A DNA stretch of 64,000 nt from Actinoplanes aureus. GTDB lineage: Bacteria; Actinomycetota; Actinomycetes; Mycobacteriales; Micromonosporaceae. Shown one piece after another: positions 41,560 to 51,637 of the stretch; position 1 is the stretch's first letter; each line of letters starts with the position of its first letter. The position numbers and the translations under genes are program-made. The stretch is from NCBI RefSeq assembly GCF_015704865.1, contig NZ_JADQTO010000018.1:1-64000 (forward strand). The letters run 5' to 3'. The notes beneath the pieces were generated by a model that was not told the DNA's origin, made no database searches, and saw only the letters and a program-made list of their open reading frames with translations.

Positions 41560-42812
41560 GGCAACTCCACGGTGATCGCCGTCGGCCCGCCGGGTGGGCT
41601 GTGCAGGGCGAACGTTCCATCGACCGAGGCGGCGCGCTGGGCCAGCCCGCGCAGCCCGGTGCCGTGGGAGTCGAGGGTGGCGCCGCCCCGGCCGTCGTCG
41701 GTGATGACGACGCGGAGCCGGCCGGCGGTGCGTTCGACGGTGACCTCGGCGCGGTGGGCGCCGGCGTGCCGGGCGATGTTGGTGAGAGCCTCGGAGACGA
41801 CGAAGTAGGCGATCGCCTCGACGACCGGCGAGCAGCGCGATGTCACGGTGACGTTCAGCCGTACCGGTAGCGGCGCGCGGGCGGCGATGCCGGACAGGGC
41901 CGCGTCCAGGCCCCGGTCGTCGAGCACGGCCGGGTGCAGGCCGCGGACGAACTCGCGTAGCTCGGTGAGGGCCTGGGTGGCTTCGTCGTGGGCCGCCTCG
42001 ATGGCCTGCCGGGCGGGTTCCGGCACATCGGTGAGGTTGGCGCGGGCCATGCCCAGGTTCAACGCGAGGGAGACCAGCCGTTGCTGGGCACCGTCGTGCA
42101 GGTCCCGTTCGATCCGGCGGCGTTCGGCGTCGGTGGCAGCGACGATGTCGGCCCGGCTCCGGGACAGCGACTCCACCCGTACGGACAGCGCCTCGTTCCG
42201 GCTCGGGCCGAGCAGAGCCCGGGCCACGGCCGTGTCGACGCGTGCCACGCCCCGGGCCACCCACGGAGCCGCAACGAGCACCGCCGGCAGGACCACTGCC
42301 AGCGCCACGGCGACGGACGTCGGCCAGTCGTTGGTCGACCAGCCCACGAACCCCAGCGGAAGGGCCAGCCAGAAGGCCGCGACCGAGGCGGCCCCGATCG
42401 CGCCGATGAACAGCGCCAGCACGTGGTAGGCGATCTGCCGCCACATGCCGGCCGCGCGCAACCCGCGGAACAACCGTCGCGACCTCGGAATCTCGACGCC
42501 GAGCAGCGCCCGGAAGCGCCGGCGTTGCAGCGCGGTGAGGCGCGGCACGATCAGCAGTACCGGCAGCGGGACAACCACGGTGAGCACCACGAGCACGGTG
42601 GTCTGCACCCAGTCGTCGCTCGGTGCGTAGAGCAGGCTCCACCCCGCGCTGTAGCCGACACCGACCGGCAGGCCACAGGTGAGCGCGAAGGTCACCACGC
42701 CGATCGGCAGCCCGAGGAGCGCGTGCGCGGTGGCGCGCCATCCACGTGCCGACCACAAGGCCGCCAGCGCCGTGGTGAGAGGCCGGAGGCTGGCCGTTTC
42801 TGCCGAGGTCAC
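41547..42812 (-). CDS. Sensor histidine kinase (exporter-linked, set 1)
   Basis: A 421-residue kinase. Paired hydrophobic helices span residues ~30-90 and ~115-205. HisKA_3 has the phospho-acceptor His in RRIERDLHDGAQQRLVSLAL. The ATPase has VVSEALTNIARHAGA and DDGRGGATLDSHGTGLRGLAQR. It forms an operon with the regulator and is divergent from an MMPL exporter (165-base gap), which is its probable target. Confidence 0.92.
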   Translation of the reverse strand: MTSAETASLRPLTTALAALWSARGWRATAHALLGLPIGVVTFALTCGLPVGVGYSAGWSLLYAPSDDWVQTTVLVVLTVVVPLPVLLIVPRLTALQRRRFRALLGVEIPRSRRLFRGLRAAGMWRQIAYHVLALFIGAIGAASVAAFWLALPLGFVGWSTNDWPTSVAVALAVVLPAVLVAAPWVARGVARVDTAVARALLGPSRNEALSVRVESLSRSRADIVAATDAERRRIERDLHDGAQQRLVSLALNLGMARANLTDVPEPARQAIEAAHDEATQALTELREFVRGLHPAVLDDRGLDAALSGIAARAPLPVRLNVTVTSRCSPVVEAIAYFVVSEALTNIARHAGAHRAEVTVERTAGRLRVVITDDGRGGATLDSHGTGLRGLAQRAASVDGTFALHSPPGGPTAITVELPCES

Positions 42813-42977
42813 GCGATCACGGTAGACACCCTACGGCCCACTGGCCATGAGGTCGGCCCTCCCCCCGAGGTGAGGAAAACCCCACCCCGAACCGGCTGCC
42901 CGCCCCACCGACAGCGTGGCCGAGCCACGGCAGCGTGGTCACCATCCACGGCAGCCGCGAACGAAGGAAGACCGAAA

Positions 42978-45173
42978 ATGCCTAAAAGCCCAGTCACCGT
43001 ACGGGTGGCGCGGTGGAGCGCCCTGCATCCCTGGCGCGCGATGCTGCTGTGGGTCGTGTTCGTGGTGTTGTGCTTCACGGCCGGCGCGGTGACCGGTACC
43101 AGGGAGGCGTCCGACGGCGCGCAGAACCTCGGCGAGTCCAGCCGGGCCGAGGCGATCGTCCGGTCCGGCGACTTCGCCACCCCGGTCGCGACGGAGAACG
43201 TCCTCATCACCGCCCGGTCCGGCCCGCTGGACCGGGACACCGCCACCCGGGCAGCCGCAGCGGTGACAAAACGGATGCAGGCGCTACCGGACGTCGGCAC
43301 CGCCGACGACCCGGTCCCGGCGCCGAAGGGCGACGCGCTGCTGGTCCGCGTCACGATCGAGGGCGACCCGATGACCTCGTTGCAGCGCCTGGCGCCGCTG
43401 CTGGCCGCGACCGCGGCCGTGCAGCAGGAGTACCCGTCACTGCGGGTCGAACAGGTCGGCAGTGACTCGATCGACAAGGCGGTCAACGAGATCCTCCGCG
43501 AGGACTTCGTGCGCGCCGAGCTGTTCAGCATCCCGGTGACGCTGGCGATCCTGCTGGTGACCTTCGGCGCGCTGATCGCCGCCGGTGTACCCGTCCTGCT
43601 GGCCCTGTCCGCGGTGGCCGCGGCGATCGGCCTGTCCGGGGTGGCCTCGCATCTGGTGCCGGCCAACGGCATGGTGAACAGCGTCATCCTGCTCCTCGGG
43701 CTGGCCGTCGGGGTCGACTACTCGCTGTTCTACCTGCGCCGCGAACGGGAGGAACGGGCCCGGGGGCGCGGGCACGTCGACGCCGTCGAGATCGCCGCGG
43801 CCACCTCCGGGCACGCCGTGGTCGTGTCCGGCATCGCGGTGACCGTGTCGATGGCCGGGTTGTTCCTCGCCGGCGACCCGATCTTCTCGTCGCTGGCGGT
43901 CGGCGCGATCCTGGTCGTCGCGATCGCTGTCGCGGGCTCCCTGACCGTGCTGCCGGCGGTCCTGGCCAAGCTGGGCCGCTGGGTCGACCGGCCGCGCGTA
44001 CCGGTGCTGTGGCGGCTCGCCTCACGCACCGGCACGCCCCGCTTCTGGCCGGCCGTGCTGCGACCGGTGCTCAAACACCCGGCGGCGGCCCTGACCGTGT
44101 CGCTGGTCGCGCTGCTCGCCCTCGCCGCGCCGGCTCTCGGCATGAAGCTGAAGAACCCGGGCGAGGCCGATCTGCCCCGTACCGCACCGGTCATGCAGGC
44201 CTACGACCGGCTCACCGCGGCGTACCCCAGCACCGGAACGACCCACCTGGTCGCGGTCGAGGCCCCGGCCGCCTCCGCGCCGGCGGTCGCCGAGGCCCTC
44301 GACGACCTCGTCTCCCGCACCCGCACGGACGGGCTGTTCTCGCAGGACGGGCTGACCGAGCCGGAGGTCTCCGCCGACCGCACGGTCACCACCCTCGCCG
44401 TGGCCACCCCGTACGCCGGCGACAGCGCCGACGCGCGGCGGTCCCTCGACAAGCTCCGCACCCAGCTGCTGCCGGCGACCGTCGGTGCCGTGCCCGGCGC
44501 GGAGTACGCCGTAGGCGGCACCGTCGCCGCCGACGGCGACTACAGCCGCCACCTCCGTGAGCGGCTGCCCCTGGTGATCGGGTTCGTGCTCCTGCTCACG
44601 TTCGTCGTGATGGTGGCGACCTTCCGCGCGATCGTCGTCGCGCTCAAGGCGATCCTGCTCAACCTGCTCTCGGCCGGGTCGGCCTACGGCCTGCTCGTCT
44701 GGGTCTTCCAGTACGACAACCCGTGGGCGGAGAACCTGCTCGGCTTCCGTTCCAACCACGCCGTGGTGGCCTGGTTGCCGCTGCTGCTGTTCGTCATCCT
44801 GTTCGGGCTGTCGATGGACTACCACATCTTCGTGGTCAGTCGGATCCGCGAGGCCGTACTGCGTGGTGTCCCCAGCCGGCAGGCCGTCGCCGACGGCATC
44901 ACCGGCTCCGCCGGCGTCGTGACGAGCGCGGCCATCGTCATGGTCGCGGTCTTCTCGATCTTCGCCACGCTCAGCACCGTCGACATGAAACAACTCGGCG
45001 TCGGTCTCGCCGCCGCGATCCTCATCGACGCCACGCTCATCCGCGCCGTCGTCCTGCCCAGCCTGATGATCCTGCTCGGCAGCGCGAACTGGTGGACACC
45101 GGCGTTCCTGCGCCGCCGCGGCGAGCCGACGCCGGCACCCCACCACCAGCCCCAGCCGACTCCGGTCGGCTGA
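42978..45173 (+). CDS. MMPL family transporter
   Basis: A 731-residue RND-superfamily exporter with 11-12 helices and two large extracytoplasmic loops. Family signatures are LGLAVGVDYSLFYLRREREE (first half) and the repeat FGLSMDYHIFVVSRIREAVL (second half). Actinomycete MMPL proteins export lipids, siderophores or drugs. ATG 42978 follows GAAGGAAG. The gene probably responds to the divergent two-component system. The secreted hydrolase 33 bases downstream is likely in the same operon. Confidence 0.92.
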   Translation: MPKSPVTVRVARWSALHPWRAMLLWVVFVVLCFTAGAVTGTREASDGAQNLGESSRAEAIVRSGDFATPVATENVLITARSGPLDRDTATRAAAAVTKRMQALPDVGTADDPVPAPKGDALLVRVTIEGDPMTSLQRLAPLLAATAAVQQEYPSLRVEQVGSDSIDKAVNEILREDFVRAELFSIPVTLAILLVTFGALIAAGVPVLLALSAVAAAIGLSGVASHLVPANGMVNSVILLLGLAVGVDYSLFYLRREREERARGRGHVDAVEIAAATSGHAVVVSGIAVTVSMAGLFLAGDPIFSSLAVGAILVVAIAVAGSLTVLPAVLAKLGRWVDRPRVPVLWRLASRTGTPRFWPAVLRPVLKHPAAALTVSLVALLALAAPALGMKLKNPGEADLPRTAPVMQAYDRLTAAYPSTGTTHLVAVEAPAASAPAVAEALDDLVSRTRTDGLFSQDGLTEPEVSADRTVTTLAVATPYAGDSADARRSLDKLRTQLLPATVGAVPGAEYAVGGTVAADGDYSRHLRERLPLVIGFVLLLTFVVMVATFRAIVVALKAILLNLLSAGSAYGLLVWVFQYDNPWAENLLGFRSNHAVVAWLPLLLFVILFGLSMDYHIFVVSRIREAVLRGVPSRQAVADGITGSAGVVTSAAIVMVAVFSIFATLSTVDMKQLGVGLAAAILIDATLIRAVVLPSLMILLGSANWWTPAFLRRRGEPTPAPHHQPQPTPVG

Positions 45174-45206
45174 CCCGACCCGCCACCACACCTAAGGAGC
45201 CCCATC

Positions 45207-46403
45207 ATGCTCGAACGATCTCGCCGGTGGCTGCTGGCCGCCGCTGCCCTGACCTCCGGTCTCGCACTGGTCGCCGCCACCGGGCCGTCCACCGCCCGGC
45301 CGGCCCGCGCCGGGTTCACCCTGCCCGCGCCGACCGGCCCGGAACGGCTCGGCACGGTCTCCCTGCACCTGGTCGACACCGCCCGTACCGATCCGTGGGT
45401 GCCCTCCCATCCGGCCCGCGAGATCATGGCCCAGATCTGGTACCCGGCGCAGAACACCCGCGGCTACCCGGCGGCGCCGTGGTTGTCACCGGGCGCGGTA
45501 CCGCACTTCGCCGAGGCTTTCGGGCTTCCCGCCGAGACGGTGCGCTCGACGAGCACGCACGGCCGGGTGGGCGCACCGGTGGACCGGAAACCGGGCGGGC
45601 GCCCGGTGGTGCTCTACTCGCCCGGCTTGGGCGGTGATCGCGGTACCAGCACCGCCCTGGCCGAGGAATTGGCCGGCCACGGCTACATCGTCGTCACCAT
45701 CGACCACACCTACGACGCCAGCGAGGTCGAGTTCCCCGGTGGGCGGGTCGAAGTGTCCGCCGTCCCGGCCGAAGTCGACGATCAGGTCATCGCCCAGGCC
45801 GTCGCGGTCCGCGAGGCCGACACCCGGTTCGTCCTCGACCAGCTGGCCGCCGTCAACGCCGGCCGCAACCCCGACGCCGGGAACCGGCGGCTTCCCGATG
45901 GTCTGCGCGGTGCGTTCGACCTGAACCGCGTCGGCATGTTCGGTCACTCCCTCGGCGGCAGCACCGCCGCCGCCACGATGCACGACGACCCGCGCGTCAA
46001 GGCCGGCGTCAACCTGGACGGCACCCTCGTCGGCGCCAGCGCGGTCGCGGGTTCCGACCGGCCGTTCCTGCTGCTGAGCAGCGACCACGGCACCGATCCC
46101 GAGGACCCCACCTGGGACACGTTCTGGGCGAACCAGCGAGGCTGGAAAGCCGAACTGAGACTGAACGGCTCGACCCACGGATCGTTCAACGACGGTCAGG
46201 TGTTCTACCCCCAGGCCGCCCGGGCGCTCGGCCTCAGTCCCGAGCAGGTGGCCGAGCTGGTCGGCACCCTCGACCCGCGACGCTCCGTCGCCATCCAGCG
46301 CGCCTACCTGCGGGCCTTCTTCGACCAGCACCTGCGGCACCGGGACAGCCGGTTGATGCATGGCACCCATCCGCGGTTCCCCGAGATCGAGTTCGTCCGG
46401 TAG
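45207..46403 (+). CDS. Secreted alpha/beta hydrolase, PAF-acetylhydrolase/lipase-like
   Basis: A 398-residue exported esterase with signal peptide LERSRRWLLAAAALTSGLAL. The nucleophile elbow is MFGHSLGGSTAA. The oxyanion region VVLYSPGLGGDRGT and C-terminal NGSTHGSFND (His) complete the triad. The layout resembles platelet-activating-factor acetylhydrolases and polyester-degrading lipases. It is co-directional with the MMPL gene (33-base gap). AAGGAG precedes the start. Confidence 0.88.
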   Translation: MLERSRRWLLAAAALTSGLALVAATGPSTARPARAGFTLPAPTGPERLGTVSLHLVDTARTDPWVPSHPAREIMAQIWYPAQNTRGYPAAPWLSPGAVPHFAEAFGLPAETVRSTSTHGRVGAPVDRKPGGRPVVLYSPGLGGDRGTSTALAEELAGHGYIVVTIDHTYDASEVEFPGGRVEVSAVPAEVDDQVIAQAVAVREADTRFVLDQLAAVNAGRNPDAGNRRLPDGLRGAFDLNRVGMFGHSLGGSTAAATMHDDPRVKAGVNLDGTLVGASAVAGSDRPFLLLSSDHGTDPEDPTWDTFWANQRGWKAELRLNGSTHGSFNDGQVFYPQAARALGLSPEQVAELVGTLDPRRSVAIQRAYLRAFFDQHLRHRDSRLMHGTHPRFPEIEFVR

Positions 46404-46409
46404 CGCGGG

Positions 46410-47585
46410 TCAGCACTGGCCGTCGGCGAGGACGTAGTGGTTCGGGCCGGTCTGGCGCAGCGTGTGCACGGTGAAGGTGTTCCACAGGCCCATCGCCTGG
46501 CCGGAACCGTTGGCGTAGGTGTATCCGCCGGACTGGGTGGCCCGCCCCGCCGTGGTGTGCGCGTAGTTGCTCGCGGTGAAGCAGGGCTGCGCGGTGGGGG
46601 TGGCCGAGGGGGAGGGGCTGGGTGACGGCGGGGGCGTGCCGCCACCCAGGCCCCAGGACTGGGCGATGTAGTACGACGAGCAGATGGAGTTCAGGTAGTA
46701 CGCCCCGGTCGTACCGCACTGGTTCTCCGCGCTGCCCGGCGCGACCGGCGTGCCGTGGCCGATGCCCTGCACCGTATAGAGCGAGACCGCGTCGCTGTAG
46801 TGCGCCACCGTGGTCGAGCCCGGCAGTGTCGCGGTCGAGGACGGGGTCTGCGGTACGCCCCAGACGTTGGTCCACTGGTCGCGCAGCTCGGTGGCGTTTG
46901 CCGGGATCACGGTGGTGTCGGCGGTGCCGTACCAGATGCCGACCCGCGGCCACGGACCGGCGTATCCGGGATTGGCGGCCCGGACCAGGTCACCCCACTG
47001 CTTCGGGGTCTTGGTCTGCGCCTGGTACTGGCAGATCGTGCCGCAGTTGTACGGCAGCCCGGCCACGATCGCCCCACCGGCGAACACGTCCGGGTAGGCG
47101 GCCAGCATGACCGCGGTCATCGCGCCGCCCGCGGAGAGCCCGGTGACGTAGACCCGCTTCGGGTCGGCCCCGTACGCCCGGACGGCGTGGTCGACCATCT
47201 GCCGGATCGACAGCGCCTCGCCCTGGCCCCGGGCGATGTCACCCGCGGTGAACCAGTTGAAGCAGGAGAGCGCGTTGTTGGCGGACGTCTGTTCGGGGAA
47301 GACGAGCGCCGCCCGGTACCGGTCGGCGTACTTGGGCCAGCCGGAGTGGCTGTAGTAGTCCGTGGCGCTCTGCGTGCAGCCGTGCAGCGCCACGACCAGC
47401 GGGCGGCCGGTGGGCAGGCCGTCCGGGACGTACGAGTACATGCGCAGGGCACCGGGATTGCTGCCGAACGAGCCGACCTGCGTCAGGGAGGCGGCCGCGT
47501 TCGCGGGGGAGAACGGGGACGTGACGATGCCGGCGACGGTCAGCACCACGGCGAGCAGTGCCGGCCAGAACCTACGGGGATTCAT
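46410..47585 (-). CDS. Secreted PHB depolymerase/feruloyl esterase-like enzyme (CE1 fold)
   Basis: A 391-residue exported protein with a 31-residue signal. Catalytic motifs are LVVALHGCTQSATDYY (oxyanion), YVTGLSAGGAMTAVMLA (nucleophile Ser), IWYGTADTTVIP (Asp) and GIGHGTPVAPG (His). A PPPSPSPSPSATP linker at about 322-336 leads to a ~55-residue C-terminal domain (CFTASNYAHTTAGRA ... YVLADGQC) seen in extracellular polyester depolymerases. It probably degrades polyhydroxyalkanoate or aryl esters. It is convergent with the preceding hydrolase (6-base gap). Confidence 0.9.
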   Translation of the reverse strand: MNPRRFWPALLAVVLTVAGIVTSPFSPANAAASLTQVGSFGSNPGALRMYSYVPDGLPTGRPLVVALHGCTQSATDYYSHSGWPKYADRYRAALVFPEQTSANNALSCFNWFTAGDIARGQGEALSIRQMVDHAVRAYGADPKRVYVTGLSAGGAMTAVMLAAYPDVFAGGAIVAGLPYNCGTICQYQAQTKTPKQWGDLVRAANPGYAGPWPRVGIWYGTADTTVIPANATELRDQWTNVWGVPQTPSSTATLPGSTTVAHYSDAVSLYTVQGIGHGTPVAPGSAENQCGTTGAYYLNSICSSYYIAQSWGLGGGTPPPSPSPSPSATPTAQPCFTASNYAHTTAGRATQSGGYTYANGSGQAMGLWNTFTVHTLRQTGPNHYVLADGQC

Positions 47586-47743
47586 GTCACGTACGTTACG
47601 GAGATGTTAACGGCGGGCCCATGTGGAGCGTCGCCACAACGAGGTGTGTCAATGTGGCGGCCCGTCACTACAGCCAGCTGTAGGACTTTTCCGGTGGTGC
47701 GGGGTAGCGGTTCGGCCCGGCGCGGTGCCTAGCGTCAGGTGGC

Positions 47744-48481
47744 ATGAGAACGCTGGCGTACGCGGTGCGGTTGGATGCGGTGTCGAAGGAGTACGGGTCG
47801 GGCAAGAACGCGGTACGCGCACTCGACGCGGTGACGGCCGGATTCCCGCGCGGTACGTTCACCGCCGTCATGGGCCCGTCCGGGTCCGGCAAGAGCACGT
47901 TCCTGAACTGCGCGGCCGGTCTGGACCGGCCGACGTCGGGCCGGGTCGTGCTGGGTGACACCGAACTGTCCGGCCGGTCCGAGACCGAGTTGACCGAGCT
48001 CCGGCGGGACCGGATCGGGTTCGTCTTCCAGGCGTACAACCTGCTCGGCGCGCTGACCGTGGCGGACAACGTCACGCTGCCGGTCCGGTTGGCCGGCCGG
48101 CCGGTCGACCCGGAGCAACTGGCGGGTGTCCTCGCCGCGGTCGGGCTCGCCGAGCATCATGACCGCCGCCCGAGCCAGCTCTCCGGCGGACAGCAACAGC
48201 GGGTGGCGATCGCCCGAGCTCTGATCAACCGGCCCGACCTGGTCTGCGCCGACGAGCCGACGGGCGCGCTGGACAGCCGCAGCGGCCGCCAGGTCCTGGC
48301 ACTGCTGCGGAGGATCGTCGACGAGCTGGGGCAGACCGTACTGATGGTCACCCACGATCCGGTCGCGGCCGCGCAGGCCGACACCGTGGTGTTCCTCGCG
48401 GACGGCCGGTTGGCCGGCGAGATGAGCCGGCCGTCGGCCGAGAAGATCGCCGAGCGGATGACTCACCTGGGGGAGCGGTGA
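47744..48481 (+). CDS. ABC transporter ATP-binding protein, MacB/LolD type
   Basis: A 245-residue ATPase. It has Walker A MGPSGSGKSTFLN, Q-loop FVFQAYNLLGALTVADNV, signature QLSGGQQQRVAIARALI, Walker B DLVCADEPTGALDS and H-loop MVTHDPVAA. It couples to the FtsX-like permease whose start overlaps its stop (GTGA). Such systems export peptides, drugs or lipids by mechanotransmission. Confidence 0.93.
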   Translation: MRTLAYAVRLDAVSKEYGSGKNAVRALDAVTAGFPRGTFTAVMGPSGSGKSTFLNCAAGLDRPTSGRVVLGDTELSGRSETELTELRRDRIGFVFQAYNLLGALTVADNVTLPVRLAGRPVDPEQLAGVLAAVGLAEHHDRRPSQLSGGQQQRVAIARALINRPDLVCADEPTGALDSRSGRQVLALLRRIVDELGQTVLMVTHDPVAAAQADTVVFLADGRLAGEMSRPSAEKIAERMTHLGER

Positions 48482-50991
48482 GCCGCCTGAGGCTGGCCTG
48501 GACAACGATCCGGGGACGCAAGGGCGGGTTCGTCGCGGCGTTCGTCGCGGTGCTGTTCGGTTCGGCGGTGATCACCGCCTGCGGGATCCTACTGGAGAGC
48601 AGCGAGCGCTCCGGCGTGCCGGCCGAGCGCTACCGGGCCGCCGACGTGGTGGTGGGCGCCCGGCAGGCACTGCCGGTGGCCGACGACGTGGATCCGCGGT
48701 ACAGCGAGCGGGCCACCCTGCCGGCCGGCCGGCTCGCCGACATCGCCCGGATGCCCGGTGTGCGGGCGGCGATCCCGGACGTCAGTGTCCCGGTCAGCGT
48801 CCTGGCGGGGGACGGTGTCCCCACCCGGGGGCACGGCTGGCAGTCCACCGCGCTGGGCTCGTTCACCACGAGCGCCGGCCGGCCCCCGGCCGGGCCGGAC
48901 GAGGTGGTGCTGGACTCGGTGCTGGCCGAGCGGGCCGGCCTCACCGTCGGCGCGCCGGTACGGCTGGCGGTCGGCTCCGGCACCGCGACCTACCGGGTGA
49001 CGGGCATCGCGAGCCCGCCCCTGGTCCGCCAGTCGGCGGTGTTCTTCACCGATGACCGGGCCCGGGAACTGACCGGCCAGCCGGACCGGGTGGACGCGAT
49101 CGGCGTACTGGCCGCACCCGGTGTCAGCGCCGGGGAACTGGCGGACGCCATCGAGGCGGCGGTGTCCGAGGTGGTCGTCTACACCGGCGATGACCGCAGC
49201 GAGGCCGAGTTCCTCGACGTCGGCAGCACGCGGTCGTTCCTCAGCGAGCTGTCCCTGGCGTTCGGCGGCAGCATGGTCGTGATCATCATGATCGTGGTGG
49301 CGAGCACGCTCGCCCTGTCCGTCCGGCAGCGGCTGCGGGAACTGGCGCTGCTGCGGGCGATCGGCGCGACCCCGAAACAGGTGCTCGGCATGATCGCCGC
49401 CGAAACCATGGTGGTGGGCACGCTCGGGGCGGTGCTCGGGGTGATTCCCGGCATCGGGCTGAGCTTCCTCCTCCGGGAGACGTTCCGCCTGGCCGGTGCC
49501 TTACCCGGCGATTTCGAACTGTCGATCAGCCCGCTGCCGGTCCTGGTGGCGATCGTGCTGTGCCTGGTCGCCGCCCGCGCGGGGGGCTGGATAGCCGCGC
49601 GCCGCGCGGCGCGGCTCCGGCCGGTGGACGCGCTCGGCGAGGCCGCGGTGGAACCGCCGAGGCTCGGATGGTTGCGGATGACCGTCGGCGTGCTGCTGAT
49701 CCCCGCCGGCCTGGCCACCGCGATCTGGCTGCCGCTGGAGCTGCCCGGCGAGGGCGCCGCGGAGAGCGCCGCCTTCTCGGCGTTCCTGCTCGTCTTCGCC
49801 GTCGCGCTGCTGGGGCCGCGCCTGCTCGGCGGCGCCGTCACCGTGCTGGGCCCCTGGCTGAACCGGAGGGCGGGCGTCAGCGGGTACCTCGCCACCGCGA
49901 ACGCGCACGCCAACTCGCGTCGGCTCGCCGCGGCGACCACCCCGCTGATCATGGGCATCACCCTCGCCGCCGGGCAGCTGTTCAGCGGAACGACCGCGAG
50001 CGCCGCCGCACGGGATCAGGCCGCGGACGGGCTGCGCGCCGACTACGTCGTCACCTCCACGTCGGCCGGCGTCTCGCCCGAGCTCGCCGGCCTGCTCCGG
50101 GACGTGCCCGGCGTCTCGGCGGTGACCCCGGTGGTACGCACCCGGACGCTGGCACCCATCGCCTCCGGAGACAGCCTTCAGATCAGGACCTACGCGGCGC
50201 AGGGTGTCATCGCCGACCGGCTCGCCGAGACCATGGATCTCGCCGTCCTGGCGGGCGACGTCGCGCGGGTGCGGGGCAACACGGTGGCGTTGAGCCGGAT
50301 CGCGGCCGGCACCCTGGGCGCCGCTCTCGGCGACACCGTCGACCTGCGTCTCGGTGACGGCACGCCGATCCGGCCCACCGTGGTGGCGCTCTACGAGAGA
50401 GGGCTCGGCCTCGGTGACGTCACGCTGCCGCACGACCTCGTCCTGGAGCACACCACCGAGCGCCTGGACTTCGCGGTGCTGATCGCGGCGGACGCGGGGA
50501 GCGGTGACGCGCTGCGCGACGCCGTGCGGCACCTCCCGACCGTACGGGTCGACGACCGCGAGTCGTTCGTCGCCGCGCAACGCGAGGCCGCCGCCGGCGA
50601 GTCGGCGGTCGGCCTCATCCTCAACGCGGTCCTGCTCGGCTACCTCGCGATCGCCGTGGTGAACACGCTGGTGATGGCCACCGCCGCACGCTTCCGCGAG
50701 TTCGCCCTGCTGCGGCTCGTCGGCGCCACCCGCCGGCAGGTACTCGCGATGATGCGCAGCGAGACGCGGATCGTCGTCGTCGCAGCCGTGCTCATCGGTA
50801 CGCTCGCCGCGATCCCGTCCCTCGTCGGCACCAGCCTCGGGCTGACCCGGACGCCGTTCCCGTCCATCCCACCGCACATCTACCTGGGAATCGTCGCGGT
50901 CGCCGCGCTGCTCGGCTGGGCCGCCATCATGACCTCGACCCGGATCGCCATGCGGCCGCAACCGGTCGACGCGATCGGCGCTCGCGAGTGA
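48478..50991 (+). CDS. FtsX-like ABC permease
   Basis: An 837-residue permease with the two-FtsX-domain layout. It has an N-terminal helix (GGFVAAFVAVLFGSAVITACG), a large extracytoplasmic domain and three helices at ~255-375. A second long external domain and three C-terminal helices ending MRPQPVDAIGARE follow. RELALLRAIGATPKQVLGM and FALLRLVGATRRQVLAMM are the paired FtsX motifs. It is the partner of the preceding ATPase. The convergent two-component genes begin 7 bases beyond its stop and may sense the same substrate. Confidence 0.92.
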   Translation: MSRLRLAWTTIRGRKGGFVAAFVAVLFGSAVITACGILLESSERSGVPAERYRAADVVVGARQALPVADDVDPRYSERATLPAGRLADIARMPGVRAAIPDVSVPVSVLAGDGVPTRGHGWQSTALGSFTTSAGRPPAGPDEVVLDSVLAERAGLTVGAPVRLAVGSGTATYRVTGIASPPLVRQSAVFFTDDRARELTGQPDRVDAIGVLAAPGVSAGELADAIEAAVSEVVVYTGDDRSEAEFLDVGSTRSFLSELSLAFGGSMVVIIMIVVASTLALSVRQRLRELALLRAIGATPKQVLGMIAAETMVVGTLGAVLGVIPGIGLSFLLRETFRLAGALPGDFELSISPLPVLVAIVLCLVAARAGGWIAARRAARLRPVDALGEAAVEPPRLGWLRMTVGVLLIPAGLATAIWLPLELPGEGAAESAAFSAFLLVFAVALLGPRLLGGAVTVLGPWLNRRAGVSGYLATANAHANSRRLAAATTPLIMGITLAAGQLFSGTTASAAARDQAADGLRADYVVTSTSAGVSPELAGLLRDVPGVSAVTPVVRTRTLAPIASGDSLQIRTYAAQGVIADRLAETMDLAVLAGDVARVRGNTVALSRIAAGTLGAALGDTVDLRLGDGTPIRPTVVALYERGLGLGDVTLPHDLVLEHTTERLDFAVLIAADAGSGDALRDAVRHLPTVRVDDRESFVAAQREAAAGESAVGLILNAVLLGYLAIAVVNTLVMATAARFREFALLRLVGATRRQVLAMMRSETRIVVVAAVLIGTLAAIPSLVGTSLGLTRTPFPSIPPHIYLGIVAVAALLGWAAIMTSTRIAMRPQPVDAIGARE

Positions 50992-50998
50992 CCGCCGG

Positions 50999-51637
50999 TC
51001 AGGCCCGCAGGTACGCGAGGACGGCCAGTACCCGCCGGTGCCCGCTGTCGCTCGGAGCCAGCCCCAGCTTGGCGAAGATGTTGCCGATGTGCTTGTGCAC
51101 CGCGTTGTCGGTGATGAACAACCGGGCCGCGATCAGGGAGTTGTCGTGTCCCTGCGCCATCAGGTCGAGGATCTCCCGCTCCCGCCGGGTCAGGGTGGTC
51201 AGCGGGTTGGCGCGGCGGTTCAGCAGCTGAGCGACCACCTCGGGGTCCAGGGCGGTGCCGCCGGAGGCCACCCGCCGCAGCGCGTCGACGAACTCGTCCA
51301 CCCGGCTCACCCGGTCCTTGAGCAGGTAACCGACCCCGGTCGGTGCGCTGGACAGCAGCTCCGCGGCGTACTCGTGCTCCACGTACTGGGACAGCACCAG
51401 CACCGGCAGCCCGGGATGGTCGCGGCGCGCGCGCAGCGCGGCCCGGATCCCCTCGTCCCGGAACGACGGCGGCAGCCGGACATCCACGATGGTCACATCC
51501 GGGCGGTGCTCGTCGACCGCGGCGAGGAAGGCGTCGGCGTCCGCGGCGACCGCCACCACCTCAAAACCTCGGCGGGCCAGCAGCAGCTCCAGGCCGGAGG
51601 AGAGCAGCACGTTGTCCTCGGCGATGACTACCCGCAC
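50999..51637 (-). CDS. LuxR-type response regulator (exporter-linked, set 2)
   Basis: A 212-residue regulator beginning VRVVIAEDNVLLSSGLELLL. Phospho-acceptor Asp is in VTIVDVRLPPSFRDEG. YVEHEYAAELLSS and GVGYLLKDRVSRV parallel the set 1 regulator. The HTH is LTRREREILDLMAQGHDNSL. The GTG start overlaps the kinase gene by 10 bases. It is convergent with the FtsX permease gene. Confidence 0.92.
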   Translation of the reverse strand: MRVVIAEDNVLLSSGLELLLARRGFEVVAVAADADAFLAAVDEHRPDVTIVDVRLPPSFRDEGIRAALRARRDHPGLPVLVLSQYVEHEYAAELLSSAPTGVGYLLKDRVSRVDEFVDALRRVASGGTALDPEVVAQLLNRRANPLTTLTRREREILDLMAQGHDNSLIAARLFITDNAVHKHIGNIFAKLGLAPSDSGHRRVLAVLAYLRA